From the NCBI GenBank assembly GCA_932294295.1, contig OW028576.1, positions 30,158,747-30,222,746 on the forward strand: a DNA stretch of 64,000 bases, read 5' to 3'. Within the stretch, counting starts at the first letter, position 1; each line of letters opens with the position of its first letter. The notes beneath the pieces were generated by a model. It made no database searches. It was not told the DNA's origin and saw only the letters and a program-made list of their open reading frames with translations. Both the position numbers and the translations under genes were made by a program. The DNA comes from Alitta virens (Eukaryota > Annelida > Polychaeta > Phyllodocida > Nereididae). Below are positions 33,698-43,131 of this stretch, piece by piece.

Positions 33698-34365
33698 ACT
33701 GTGACGTCACCTGGAAACAGACATGCTCTTAGTTGTAAATGTTTCACTGTATTAGGGGTCAAATCTATAAGCAGGTAGCCGTATTTTCTTTCTGTCGCCT
33801 GCAAATAACTAGACATGAAATATTCTGAATTGCCCGGCATTATCTGACTTCCTAGGGTGATCACCTGTCTACAGCTTCTGTTATTTCTAAATAGACATAT
33901 ATAATGAGCATTCAGATTCACTGTTTTTACAGCCTTGTTGTTGCAAAACATGTTCTGCAAAGTTATAATACATGAGATGTTGCAGTGATGGCTTAAAACA
34001 CATACTATGTCCACAATATGAGCTCCTATTTTTGCATCATCAAGGCTACTCATTTTGTCATCAAGAACGAGAATAGTATGACTTTTATTTTTCTCCCATA
34101 TTTCTATTAATTCCTTTTTGGTTGGAACATGAGTTACAAATTCTATCATATCACCTAGATCACTTTGCATTTCATCAAAGTTTTCATGCCATATAGAATA
34201 CACATAAATAATCTTGTTCACTTTTTCAGTGAACATTTTTTCATGGTTCAGCAATAAACTTCTGACAAAATGTGATTTTCCTGACTGTGTGGCCCCATAT
34301 ATCATAAAATTTTTAGGCAACTCAAATGGTATAAGACATTCATCAGTTTCACTCATGGTGCTCAC
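33676..34365 (-). CDS. DNA-packaging ATPase (FtsK/HerA, A32-like) of the Polinton
   Basis: It encodes 229 residues with a P-loop near the start (IYGATQSGKSHF, Walker A) and a hydrophobic strand ending in two acidic residues (TILVLDDKMSS, Walker B). A later sensor-like segment follows (CIITLQNMF). Length and motif order fit the FtsK/HerA-type genome-packaging ATPases of double-jelly-roll viruses and Polintons. It lies directly downstream of the major capsid gene, the usual arrangement. The frame is intact. It would translocate element DNA into capsids. Confidence 0.88.
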   Translation of the reverse strand: MSTMSETDECLIPFELPKNFMIYGATQSGKSHFVRSLLLNHEKMFTEKVNKIIYVYSIWHENFDEMQSDLGDMIEFVTHVPTKKELIEIWEKNKSHTILVLDDKMSSLDDAKIGAHIVDIVCVLSHHCNISCIITLQNMFCNNKAVKTVNLNAHYICLFRNNRSCRQVITLGSQIMPGNSEYFMSSYLQATERKYGYLLIDLTPNTVKHLQLRACLFPGDVTVCYLLKK

Positions 34366-34390
34366 CTTTCAACGACTAGTAACAGAATGG

Positions 34391-35836
34391 TCAGACTTCG
34401 TATACCGCTCTATTTTTGTCAATTTTTAAAGCCGCTGCAAATTTTGCAAATACAATCATAGTTGTCGGTTCTTTGAGAGCTTTTTCAAACTTGACACTAA
34501 TTCTCATGTTTCCTGAACGCCTCAGAGGTATGACATCATCATCTGTTGCACCATTTTGAGGATCTGCTGTAAATCTGTAAAAGCAGAACCCTTGAGGATA
34601 ATCCTCGCGGGAAACGGGTACGCTAGAGTTTGTGTTTTCCAAACAGCACAATGTTTTATAAGCTTCCATGTACAAACCTGTTTCAGGTGTTGGACCATAC
34701 ACTGGTTGAATTGGACCTTCATTCAAATCTTGACCATTTACTGTAACTTGGATGTAATTTAAATTACAATGTTCGACAAGAAAGGGGTTGGAAAATAATG
34801 TGCCATGATTAGCAGAGTCTTGCACCAATCCTATGATCATTTCTGCAGGGATCCTTGACGCGAACGGGTCGTTTATTTGACCTGAAAATATTCCTTTACC
34901 CAGTGTAAATTTTTTTACTTCTGTTTTTGTGTATGGAAATATAGAAGGTTTTTTTTTCAATATTTCCGCGTGTGAGAGCAATATTTCGGGGCTCACATCA
35001 ATCATAGCAACACTCAGTGATGCCTTGGTTATTTTGACCTTGTAACCCCCTCTAGTAGCCTCTGGTGCCATAAGACAAAATTCTGGTGTACTGGTGTACA
35101 GAGTAAGAGACAGTGAAACATTGTTGGGGATATAGCGTCCAATTTCGAGCACATCGCAATAAAGGTTGCCACACATGTCTACTTCTTTAGAGTTTGCAAA
35201 ATATTGAGAACGTGTTTTCAACCCAACATTATCACCTATTTGCCAATTGCTGTCTCCCAATGATCCCGGTGTGTCAGGGTAATACATAGCCATCTGTAGA
35301 GAACCTGATTTTTGCTGGTTTGGTGTGTACAGCAATGCTTTGATATATGCTAAATAGGGGTAGGATTCATCTGAGTTGGTCAGTACTTTGTTTTGCAGAG
35401 CAACATCTATTCTGCTGAACATGGAGTGCATAAAATTGTTGACAACACCCACAGCATCCTCATCAAGAGATGGCTTTTGGGTGATTTCTCCAGCTGCGCT
35501 TGAATCACCAGCATCCTTGTTCTCTGTATCAGTATTTTGTGATGTTGTCTGCTGGGTGTTTTTCCCCCTAATATTAATCGTGGGGGGTGTTATTGTTCCA
35601 CCGTCATGTCTGACTAGTTTGCATGTTATGTTAAGCTGTGTTTGTCTTAAGTCTAAATAGCAGCTAGAATTATTAGTTACACTGAATTGTAGTATCCCCT
35701 GATTTGAATAATTGTTTACAGGATAAAATGTTGCTAAATGACTTCTTTTGACACCAACATTTTGAATAGGTTTTTGAAAAATAGCCAATTCCTCTGAATA
35801 GCCTACATATGAATCGCCTATAATTTCCATACTCAT
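34391..35836 (-). CDS. MCP: Major capsid protein, double jelly-roll type (Polinton)
   Basis: An intact frame of 481 residues starts at the ATG at 35836 (MSMEIIGDSYVGYSEE). The sequence is beta-rich, without signal peptide or membrane segments. It contains a Ser/Thr/Asp-rich variable loop (about residues 90-130) and a C-terminal MRISVKFEKAL segment. Size and position between the minor-capsid genes and the packaging ATPase match the hexon-like major capsid protein of Polintons and adintoviruses. Identification rests on size, context and overall sequence character, because this fold is poorly conserved at sequence level. The intact state contrasts with the damaged replication and integration genes. 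Confidence 0.8.
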   Translation of the reverse strand: MSMEIIGDSYVGYSEELAIFQKPIQNVGVKRSHLATFYPVNNYSNQGILQFSVTNNSSCYLDLRQTQLNITCKLVRHDGGTITPPTINIRGKNTQQTTSQNTDTENKDAGDSSAAGEITQKPSLDEDAVGVVNNFMHSMFSRIDVALQNKVLTNSDESYPYLAYIKALLYTPNQQKSGSLQMAMYYPDTPGSLGDSNWQIGDNVGLKTRSQYFANSKEVDMCGNLYCDVLEIGRYIPNNVSLSLTLYTSTPEFCLMAPEATRGGYKVKITKASLSVAMIDVSPEILLSHAEILKKKPSIFPYTKTEVKKFTLGKGIFSGQINDPFASRIPAEMIIGLVQDSANHGTLFSNPFLVEHCNLNYIQVTVNGQDLNEGPIQPVYGPTPETGLYMEAYKTLCCLENTNSSVPVSREDYPQGFCFYRFTADPQNGATDDDVIPLRRSGNMRISVKFEKALKEPTTMIVFAKFAAALKIDKNRAVYEV

Positions 35837-35871
35837 TGTTAACAGCTCTGCTATAAGCTATTGATCACTGA

Positions 35872-36315
35872 TCACTCGTCAAAAATATCCTTAACTCTTC
35901 TAACCTTTGCGTTAACAGATGATTCTATAATTTTACCAGATTTAGCAGAGGCTCTTGACAACGCCCTCTTCTTACCATTACCTTTAGGAGTCTGCTTGTT
36001 TGAGGGATTGTCACCCTCTATAACAGCAAGCTCAGCTTGCATATCACTTACTGCACGCCGTCTTTCAGCCTCGCTAGGGTCAACTATTTCTAACTTTGGT
36101 AAACTGTCCCCCATTGCAAATGGGTGCTCATTACCATTGCTTATATCTACGAGTACTAAGTGACCATTTCCTTTAGTTTTAGCCCATGGAGATGATGTGA
36201 TACCATTTATGAGCTGGGGTCTGTTTGTACCTTCTGCTTGCTTTTCAAAATGCCTCAAAAATGTCTTATAATCCAGACCACCGTTTAGAGCATAAAATTG
36301 TGTGTTGCTTGCCAT
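35872..36315 (-). CDS. Basic protein between capsid genes, unknown (Polinton)
   Basis: It encodes 147 residues. The N-terminus, MASNTQFYALNGGLDYKTF, is followed by a middle with a charged, probably helical stretch (AERRRAVSDMQAEL). The C-terminal third is Lys/Arg/Ser-rich (KGNGKKRALSRASAKSG). It is the only gene between the minor and major capsid genes. A virion-associated or core role is plausible by position, but no homology is recognised. Confidence 0.65.
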   Translation of the reverse strand: MASNTQFYALNGGLDYKTFLRHFEKQAEGTNRPQLINGITSSPWAKTKGNGHLVLVDISNGNEHPFAMGDSLPKLEIVDPSEAERRRAVSDMQAELAVIEGDNPSNKQTPKGNGKKRALSRASAKSGKIIESSVNAKVRRVKDIFDE

Positions 36316-36330
36316 GTTTTAACTTAAAAC

Positions 36331-36753
36331 TTATGCGTTCTGACGAATATGTAGTGTGCACGACACTTGTCCCTCTTTAAATGAGGGTGTCATGCCTTTG
36401 CTGTCAATTAAATATATATCAACATGTTCCAAACTCTCCACGCTGAGAGGTACATATCTAGGACAGTCAAAATAGTGGGGTGACCCCTTGAGAAGCTCAT
36501 TACCATACACCCTGTTGAGCATTGGTCTCATTGTTGAGTTAAACACGCTGGAAATACATATTTTAGAGTTTATTGTTATATATGATGGGGTGTATTTCTC
36601 GCTCAAAGCTGGCAGGTCTATGTCAATTATGGCTACTTCCCACTCACCTCTTGGTTGTACATCTATTTTAGTTGGTAATTTAATTCTAAACATAGATGCA
36701 GTGTTGCCAGAATATAACTGATCACTTTGGTTGTTTGACAGATAAAGATACAT
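36331..36753 (-). CDS. Minor capsid (penton-like, single jelly-roll) protein (Polinton)
   Basis: It encodes 140 residues, beta-rich. It starts MYLYLSNNQSDQLY and has a GEWEVAIIDIDLP block. Its end, FKEGQVSCTLHIRQ, matches the pattern of Polinton/adintovirus penton-like proteins (F..G....LH.R). It lies two bases from the end of the integrase gene and just upstream of the capsid genes. The frame is intact. Confidence 0.75.
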   Translation of the reverse strand: MYLYLSNNQSDQLYSGNTASMFRIKLPTKIDVQPRGEWEVAIIDIDLPALSEKYTPSYITINSKICISSVFNSTMRPMLNRVYGNELLKGSPHYFDCPRYVPLSVESLEHVDIYLIDSKGMTPSFKEGQVSCTLHIRQNA

Positions 36754-36755
36754 GG

Positions 36756-37889
36756 TTATTGTTTACCACTGTACTGTTTAATTTCTGATACTGGAACGTA
36801 ACTGTTAAAACTATCCGCATAACCATACCATTTAACCAAACTTAACCTTTGACCATTCACCGTTTTAGTTGATATAACGCGTTCTATTTTAAACTGGATG
36901 TCTTCAGGATCTGTAACATTGACCTTCTGTAATTCCTCCTTATAAAAGGAACCTTTTATGATCTGGTCGGCTAAATCCTGTACTTTATATCGGGGAGGGT
37001 GAGAAGGTATTTTGTTGCAGACACGAAATAGCTCCTCGGTAAACTGCTCGTTATATCCTCTCCTAAAAGGCGTATTCTGGTGACTTAACCTCACCAGATC
37101 CCCAATCTCGAATACGTAGACAGTTTGTGTTGCAGCATTTTTGTTCAAAATTGGTATGTACACGCGCTCATACAAACGTTCTGCATTGTTCTCGTTAACC
37201 TCTGCAGGTGCCATATGAATAGCCGAGTGTGGTGTGTTATTATATGACTTTACAATATCCTTTAATATGTCAGTGTATTTAAATGTTTGATTTTCATAGA
37301 AGTATTTGTATAACCTGTTTTCTAATGTTTTGTTTAATCTCTCGCTGTATGATGCTTTGTGTGTGCCATATGCAATAATATGGTCTATTTTATGACTTTT
37401 TTATACATTTTGAAAAGGTGCTCCTAGAAACTCTCCTCCTTGATCAGTCCGAAGGGTGTTACATTGTCTTCCCTTATTAAATATTTCTTGTATGGCCTCT
37501 GCAACAGATCTAGCTGTTTTAGTTTTCAGAGGTTTAACCCATGCAAATCTTGAGAACAGATCAATGCATACCAATAGATATTTAACACCCTTGTTATATT
37601 TTGAAAGATCTGCTAGCTGCAGTAGGTCTGCATCCCACTGTTCGTCTATATTTTTTACTACAATATGTTCTGTCTGAAAATTTGATTGCGGTGTGATATG
37701 GATGGAATGGGTTGTTTGCTCGTTTAACCATTTTTTAATGGTTTCATAGTCAAGGTTTGTTGGACGATCTTTTCTACTTTTTACGAATTCCCATAACTTT
37801 GTAGCACCGTAAAAACTTGCAGGACTGCTGACATCATAATAAATGTCTGACAGATACGTATCAATTAGATCCTTATTCATGATGAACAT
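36756..37889 (-). pseudogene. Retroviral-type integrase with chromodomain, one nonsense codon (Polinton)
   Basis: The reading frame begins at 37889 and ends at 36756, with a single in-frame TAA at 37403-37401 (codon 163). The N-terminal part resembles the zinc-finger-like integrase leader region without a clear HHCC. The core has the first catalytic D in EQWDADLLQL and the second in LRTDQGGEF. The catalytic glutamate (SYSERLN) lies about 33 positions further, beyond the stop. The C-terminal part carries a chromodomain-like segment (IERVISTKT...LVKWYGY). The family inserts Polinton DNA with 6-bp target duplications, matching the TATAGA repeats here. With the stop, the encoded product would lack the last catalytic residue and the chromodomain, so this copy could not integrate unaided unless read-through occurs. 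Confidence 0.92.
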
Positions 37890-37920
37890 GTTGTTTTAGC
37901 TATTGTGATGTAGACTCTGG

Positions 37921-38205
37921 TTACAGTGTCTGTTCATTAATGTCACGTGTTGCGGTCAGCTTAACAACATGTTTCAATTTTGGTGAAGGGAGCACTGCTC
38001 CTAGACTCGTGCTGAGAAGAATTAACCACGTTTCAGAGCTGTTCCCTAATGACAGGTTAATGATAGCTGTTAATATAACAGTGAAAAGTACTATCATCTG
38101 ACAGAAATACACCACTTCTGCCTTTGGTAATACTTTACCAAGCACTACTCAGTTGTCTGATGTTACACTATCCTGTGACAGTGACCGTTCGTTTGTGATC
38201 TCCAT
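37921..38205 (-). pseudogene. Small two-helix membrane protein, early nonsense codon (Polinton)
   Basis: From the ATG at 38205 the frame reads 18 codons (MEITNERSLSQDSVTSDN) and meets TGA at 38151-38149. The same frame continues with LPKAEVVYFCQMIVL, a hydrophobic segment, a short polar link and a second helix ending LPSPKLKH. A two-helix protein with AEVVYF- and LPSPKLK-type motifs recurs, as I remember it, in many Polintons and adintoviruses next to the integrase. Translation from a GTG at 38145 would be unusual, so I treat the stop as a lesion. An alternative is that the upstream 18 codons are not part of the gene. Confidence 0.6.
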
Positions 38206-38496
38206 TGTGTAATGTTTAACAAGATTGTAGAATTAAGCTTATATTTGAGATATCTTCTTTTACTTGCACCTTTCCTTAGCCAGCTGTGCTAAACAACGTC
38301 TCATTGCGCCATCTATAAAGAGTACACATGAGCTATACCGTGCTGCCCCCTGTAGTACATTAACAATTTCTCATGCAGTATCACACAAAATATCAAACAT
38401 CTTAGTTATCTGTATCAGGTGTGTCGTTTTATTTATTTATGTATATACTACAAATCGCGAATACACAAACTATCACCAGTTATATTTCAGACTATG
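38206..38496. other. Spacer between the two rightmost Polinton genes
   Basis: No ORF is supported; it probably holds the promoter for the two-helix protein and integrase genes. Confidence 0.35.
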
Positions 38497-39006
38497 TTAT
38501 GGTAATGTCAATACCTTGTTACTGACAACCTGGAGGGTAATGACACGTTCTTGAACAGGTTTTGCGTCTTGCCATACTTCAAACATAATTGTAAAACTAC
38601 ATCTAGGGTTATATCGGTCAATTATCGAATTTGTTTGAAAATCTGTCAGACATTGAGATACATCTCCAAAATATTGTTCATCTCTTGCGGCATCTTTTTC
38701 AATGTAGTGGACATCCTTGCACTTTTCGCAGTATGAATGCACGTATGCAACCCAACGTAAATGTATGTTATCATCCATAACGTTTTCCGTTAGTTCACCA
38801 GTAAGCTGTTGATTTGCTAAAAATTTAATACTCCATGGTATACCTTTGTTGTGAAATTCAATAGTTTGTATGTTTTCGGTGTAATAATCCGCAGTGCACA
38901 TTTCTAAAGTGTTAAATCTTTTTGAAGACTCCTTCAGTATTGATAAACACTCGTTTTCATTACATTCAGGATATCCTATGGCAGTCCAATAAAAGCTTAA
39001 TGCCAT
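38497..39006 (-). CDS. Orphan protein at the right end of the Polinton
   Basis: It encodes 169 residues from the ATG at 39006 (MALSFYWTAIGYPECNENEC). It is soluble, mixed alpha/beta in appearance and Cys-rich, with a paired CEKC motif (YVHSYCEKCKDVHYIEKD) that could bind metal. The end could be altered by splicing, because donor-like AACAAG|GTATTG lies just before the stop. No family is recognised. As the terminal gene of the leftward set it may be an early or accessory function. Confidence 0.6.
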   Translation of the reverse strand: MALSFYWTAIGYPECNENECLSILKESSKRFNTLEMCTADYYTENIQTIEFHNKGIPWSIKFLANQQLTGELTENVMDDNIHLRWVAYVHSYCEKCKDVHYIEKDAARDEQYFGDVSQCLTDFQTNSIIDRYNPRCSFTIMFEVWQDAKPVQERVITLQVVSNKVLTLP

Positions 39007-39329
39007 TGTCTGCTAACAGTATATAAGTTACACTATGCGACTGTTCATACCGAACTGTTGACACTTTTAGAATTTGCCCTTATAATATCTACAGCACCTA
39101 TTTAAAACATGTTCTTCCGGAATAACCTTCTGCAACATTACTACTTGTTTTACCCCTTTTTTTAAATAATATATTTAGGAATAACGATGATTACTCTTCT
39201 GCAGAATAGCAATGAATACCAGGATCAGCTGTGTGACCTATAATTGACATACGGTGACCTTGACGGGGTGTGATCTCGGGTCATGACCCCGTACTGCGAT
39301 GATCTCGGGGTCAGTTATAAATACATGGC
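39007..39329. promoter_or_regulatory. Right subterminal region of the Polinton
   Basis: No gene. Close to the inverted repeat are direct and inverted copies of GATCTCGGGGTCA / TGACCCCG (about 39261-39313) and the TTATAAATA motif mirroring the left end. These are plausible replication or promoter signals by position only. Confidence 0.35.
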
Positions 39330-39373
39330 TGCGGCTATTTTTAAATCGGAGCCAGAGTAGCATGATTACTACT
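39330..39373 (-). repeat. Right terminal inverted repeat (44 bp)
   Basis: It is the exact reverse complement of 18926-18969, ending CATGATTACTACT. Confidence 0.92.
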
Positions 39374-39379
39374 TATAGA
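39374..39379. repeat. Right target-site duplication (TATAGA) of the Polinton
   Basis: It matches 18920-18925 exactly and directly follows the element's last base. Confidence 0.9.
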
Positions 39380-39960
39380 AGTCTCACCAAATTTAAGTGG
39401 GTCAGGAAAGCGTCCACTTGATATACTTATATTTTATCAGTTTAGTAAGAGGTATGGAGAGTTCATGAGCAGCAGCTTTTAAAATTCTGGTGCAATGATG
39501 TCATACCCAGGTGATTTATTAGTTTTAATGGATTTCATGTATTTTAGAACATCTTCAGTTTTCACCACTGAGAATTGAAATTTGTATCTGAGATACACTT
39601 GCATGTGAGTCATATTTCTTAACTGCATTAATTACTTTAAATTCATCCACAGTTTCTTCAAAATCATCAGGCTCACCTATATCATTCGTCATATTCTGAT
39701 AGTAGTTACTGAAAGCATTACAGTCTGCCTGGGGATCACTTATCATTCTACCCTCTTGTTTCAATGTTATTAGGTTACAGGTTTCACCTTAAGATGAAAG
39801 GTAAGGTTTAAAGGTTGACCAGAAATCTTTTGAGTGTCTTGCATTTATGCATTTTTGCTGGAAAAAGACTTTTTGTGATACCTTGGTCAGAGCATTGGTT
39901 TTATTTTTCACTCGCCTGTGAGCTTACCAAGAAATGAACCCCACTTACATCCGCAACTAA
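39380..39960 (-). pseudogene. LINE fragment, 5' half (interrupted by the Polinton)
   Basis: On the minus strand it contains the HSKDFWSTFKPYL segment typical of the linker before the RT domain of Jockey/CR1-like LINEs. An open stretch (39764-39555, DPQADCNAFSNYYQNM) follows, then text leading into the RT motifs at 18919 and below. Several stops and frameshifts are present. Confidence 0.7.
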
Positions 39961-40067
39961 TTTGCACCTTTCTCTACAAACGAAAGAGCAATCATAAAAC
40001 CTTTGGACTTCATGCACTATGTCCCCACTAGTTCAGTGGTATTCGCAAGAACTGTTTTTGGGTTTCG

Positions 40068-40365
40068 TGCAGTATAGCGGACCCAAATTTATGCCTATAT
40101 TTGACATCAATTAAATATGAAAATAATCACTATTTTTGACCAAATTTTGTGCTAGTACACAATAAGAATAACATTTTTGTAGAGAAGCAGGAGTTTGATT
40201 TGGGTGTTTATATGAAAAACAAATGTAAACATTAATAACGTGCGTTCTTGCTTGGAAGCCGCCGTTTGTTTGTGACGTCACATATTGAATTTAAGAGTTT
40301 TACGTCATTGGCCTGGCAATGGGATTCGCTAAATATGGTCTTAAATTTGGGTCCGCTATACTGCA
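40068..40365. mobile_element. MITE, family TGCAGTATAGCGGACCC (copy 1)
   Basis: The ends TGCAGTATAGCGGACCC and GGGTCCGCTATACTGCA are exact inverted repeats, about 298 bp apart outside to outside. The interior shares TTGTGACGTCA and TTTACGTCAT-type segments with a second copy at 63096-63396. It is non-coding. Confidence 0.85.
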
Positions 40366-40571
40366 TTTTTCCCCTGTTTTTCTCTGCCATAATGGAGTTT
40401 TTCTTGATATATCATGATTTATGTAATTATAATGGTTGGGCACAAAAATATTAAGTTATTAGAATGTAAAAATTTCAACATAAGCTCAATGAGATTCGAA
40501 CCCATGACGTCTGTCGAGGTGGTAGTCCATATTTAGTCTAATTTAGTCACATAGTTCAATTTTAGTCATAT

Positions 40572-41858
40572 TGTAAAAGTCCATGTCATTAAAGACTCCA
40601 ATATAATGACATTTCAGTCTAGACTTTCAACTGAGTCTCATCTCAGCTTGAAGCAAGTCAAGTTCTCCCAGTTCCAAAGTGGGCAGAGTCCAAAGTGCAG
40701 TAAGCACAAAATATTCAGAGTCCAAAGTGTACAAGTAAATAACACAAGAGTGGCTTTGCTTCCTCAGCTGGCAAAATGAAAACTGATCTTTTTAATGTGC
40801 ACAGGGTATATGTATTAAAGTACAATTCATGAAGTTTTCCCCCCAGTAGGGCTGAGAGGGAATTATCAACCAATCACAACACAGTAAATTCTACATTCCA
40901 TGGGGTGATACCTCCCCCAAACAGGGCTGCTACCAGCATCTTTCTGCCAATTCTGGCAGGGATTAGTGAAGCTGAGACAATGGAGCAAAAGTGGACCCCT
41001 GCAGTGCTCTGCATTGTGCTGAGGCTATTTATAGCTCAAGTCACAATGGGCTATTGTACTGAGTGTCAACTTTGGCTTGGTCAGCAATTTTGGAGGGAAA
41101 GTTTTGGAGGGAAAATTAGTAAGCTCCTCCCACAATTTAGGACTCAACAGTGAGGCATCTTAACAGGGCAATGCACTCACATAACACTGACAATAACTCA
41201 ATATGAAAGCAAAAGGAATAATACAATCTATCAATTGACAATTGGATATAAGCAATCAATCAATTAATGACTTAATCAATCAATTAATGATACAGTCAAT
41301 CAATTGATAATGTGATCAATATTATCAACTAGTGACCCAATCAATTAATTAATAATACAGTCAATCAATTGATAATGTAATCAATACTAATAATATAATC
41401 AATGTTAATAATATAATAAATACCGACAATATAATCAATGTTCCTTGCAGCAGGCTAAACTAGCTAAGACTAAGCATAATTAACAAGCAACTACTGGCAC
41501 ATGTGAGCAAAGCAGTGACTAGCTAAAAATGTAGTGATGAGCACACACTACTACTGCATAGAGTCACACATGAGCAGAGGGCAAGTGTAATGATGTGTAC
41601 ATATAATAACTTGTACCTAATACATCCATTCAATCTGACAGATATTTGCTTAAGGCAAGTGTAATGAAGAGCATAACACAATCTGACCTGCCTGTACAAC
41701 CTTGCTTAAGGCAAGTGTAATGCAGAGTGCACACAATCAATGCACCTGTCATATAACTCTAACTGACATATATCCTTTGCCTAGGGCAAGTGTAATGAGG
41801 AGCATACAATCAATGCACCTGTCATATAATAAGTGGTTGCCAGGGGCTGCACTTTACA
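40572..41858 (-). repeat. 3' LTR of the non-autonomous element
   Basis: On the plus strand it runs TGTAAAAG...CTTTACA, i.e. TGTAAAG...CTTTTACA in element orientation. It is 20 bp longer than its partner because CAATTAATGACTTAATCAAT is tandemly duplicated near 41270. A short frame within it (82 codons) occurs identically in both LTRs and is not regarded as a gene. Confidence 0.92.
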
Positions 41859-41861
41859 TCA

Positions 41862-41873
41862 CTCCCCCCCCTT
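41862..41873 (-). other. Polypurine tract of the LTR element
   Basis: CTCCCCCCCCTT on the plus strand reads as a purine run next to the 3' LTR in element orientation. Confidence 0.75.
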
Positions 41874-42372
41874 ATTCTAGCTCATTGATGGCAATCAGCA
41901 AGGAGCGTGCTTGGGGATGATCAAGAAGTTATCAGCCTGGCAATATAAACAATTCTGAAATGTTAGATAATTCTAACATGCTAAGCAATTCTCAGTGACA
42001 TCAATATATGAAGCACAGTGAGTAAAAGGAAAAATGGCTACAACAATGCTGCAAGGTTAAGACAATGGTGACAAGCCTGAGGAAACAAAGGGTATTTCTC
42101 TTTTTACCTAAGCTAAGAACAGTTCTGTGTTTGTGGGGATCTCATGACTATTTGTCATCCTGACCATGTCTCCCCCTTGAGGTAAGATCCAAGGGATCCA
42201 GCAGTGCGATGCATGCGTGGGTGCATGACATGCCAGTGTCAGTTAACTTGGTTGTAGTCTGGGCTCAGCTCAGCATGCTGTCGCCGTCGTGCCTTGAGAC
42301 TATTTCCCATATCCTTGCTAGGCTGCCCAAGCGGCAATGCCCAAGGCTAGTCAGTTCCAGGAGACACTGAAT

Positions 42373-43130
42373 TCCTTTGGCTAGTGAATTCGAGTCAGCG
42401 GTGAATTCCAGTAGACAGTGGATTCCGTATAGTGAATTCCATCAGCCAGTGAATTCTAGTAGACAGTGAATTCCTTTAGACAGTGAATTCCAAGAGTTAG
42501 TGAACTCTAGTAGACAGTGAATTCCAGTGGTCAGTGAATTCCGTCAGTGAATTCCATCAGCCAGTGAATTCTAGTAGACAGTGAATTCCAGTAGACAGTG
42601 AATTCCGTATAGTGAATTCCATCAGCCAGTGAATTCTAGTAGATAGTGAATTCCAGTGGACAGTGAATTCCGTGTAGTGAATTCCATCAGCCAGTGAATT
42701 CTAGTAGACAGTGAATTCCAGTGGACAGTGAATTCCGTGTAGTGAATTCCATCAGCCAGTGAATTCTAGTAGACAGTGAATTCCTTTAGACAGTGAATTC
42801 CAAGAGTTAGTGAACTCTACCATACAGTGAATTCCAGGAGTCAGTGAACTCTACTATACAGTGAATTCCAGGAGGCAGTGAACTCTAATATACAGTGAAT
42901 TCCAGGAGGCAGTGAATTCCAGTAAACAGGAAATTCCGTGAGTTGATCCATTCCGTGGTGTGGTCCATTCCGTGATGCGGTCCATTCCGTTATGTACATT
43001 TTCAGTCGACAGTAGTTTCCGTGCGGTGGTCGATTTCGTGAGACAGTCAGTCTCGGTCGACAGTCAATTCCAGGGGACAGTAAATTCCGTGAGACAGTCG
43101 ATTTCGTGAAATTGTCAATTCAGTGAGTTA
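42373..43130. repeat. 17-bp minisatellite inside the LTR element, rich in GAATTC
   Basis: Tandem variants of CAGTGAATTCCAGTAGA recur dozens of times, almost each with an EcoRI site. Groups of units form larger repeats (for example CCGTGTAGTGAATTCCATCA..). Units decay toward 43000-43130 (TTCCGTGAGACAGTC forms). Confidence 0.93.
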
Positions 43131-43131
43131 G

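Larger units (their letters stand above)
18926..39373. mobile_element. Full-length Polinton/Maverick (adintovirus-like) element, 20,448 bp
   Basis: Both termini can be placed to the base: the left begins AGTAGTAATC, the right ends GATTACTACT, and TATAGA flanks both. Coding content matches the superfamily: protein-primed-type PolB, retroviral-type integrase, FtsK/HerA-like packaging ATPase, double-jelly-roll major capsid protein and a penton-like minor capsid protein. PolB and two membrane-protein genes run rightward from the left end, and about ten genes run leftward from the right end. It lies within a LINE reverse transcriptase. Integrase, PolB and a small membrane-protein gene each carry one disabling lesion, so as sequenced this copy is not autonomous. 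Spliced accessory genes and an apparent lack of the adenain-type protease set it apart from the textbook layout. Confidence 0.95.

Noticed and set aside
40905..41153. 82-codon frame found twice (also at 44020-44268)
   Set aside because: It lies inside the LTRs and is duplicated because the LTRs are; it has no motif, and its direction is opposite to the element.
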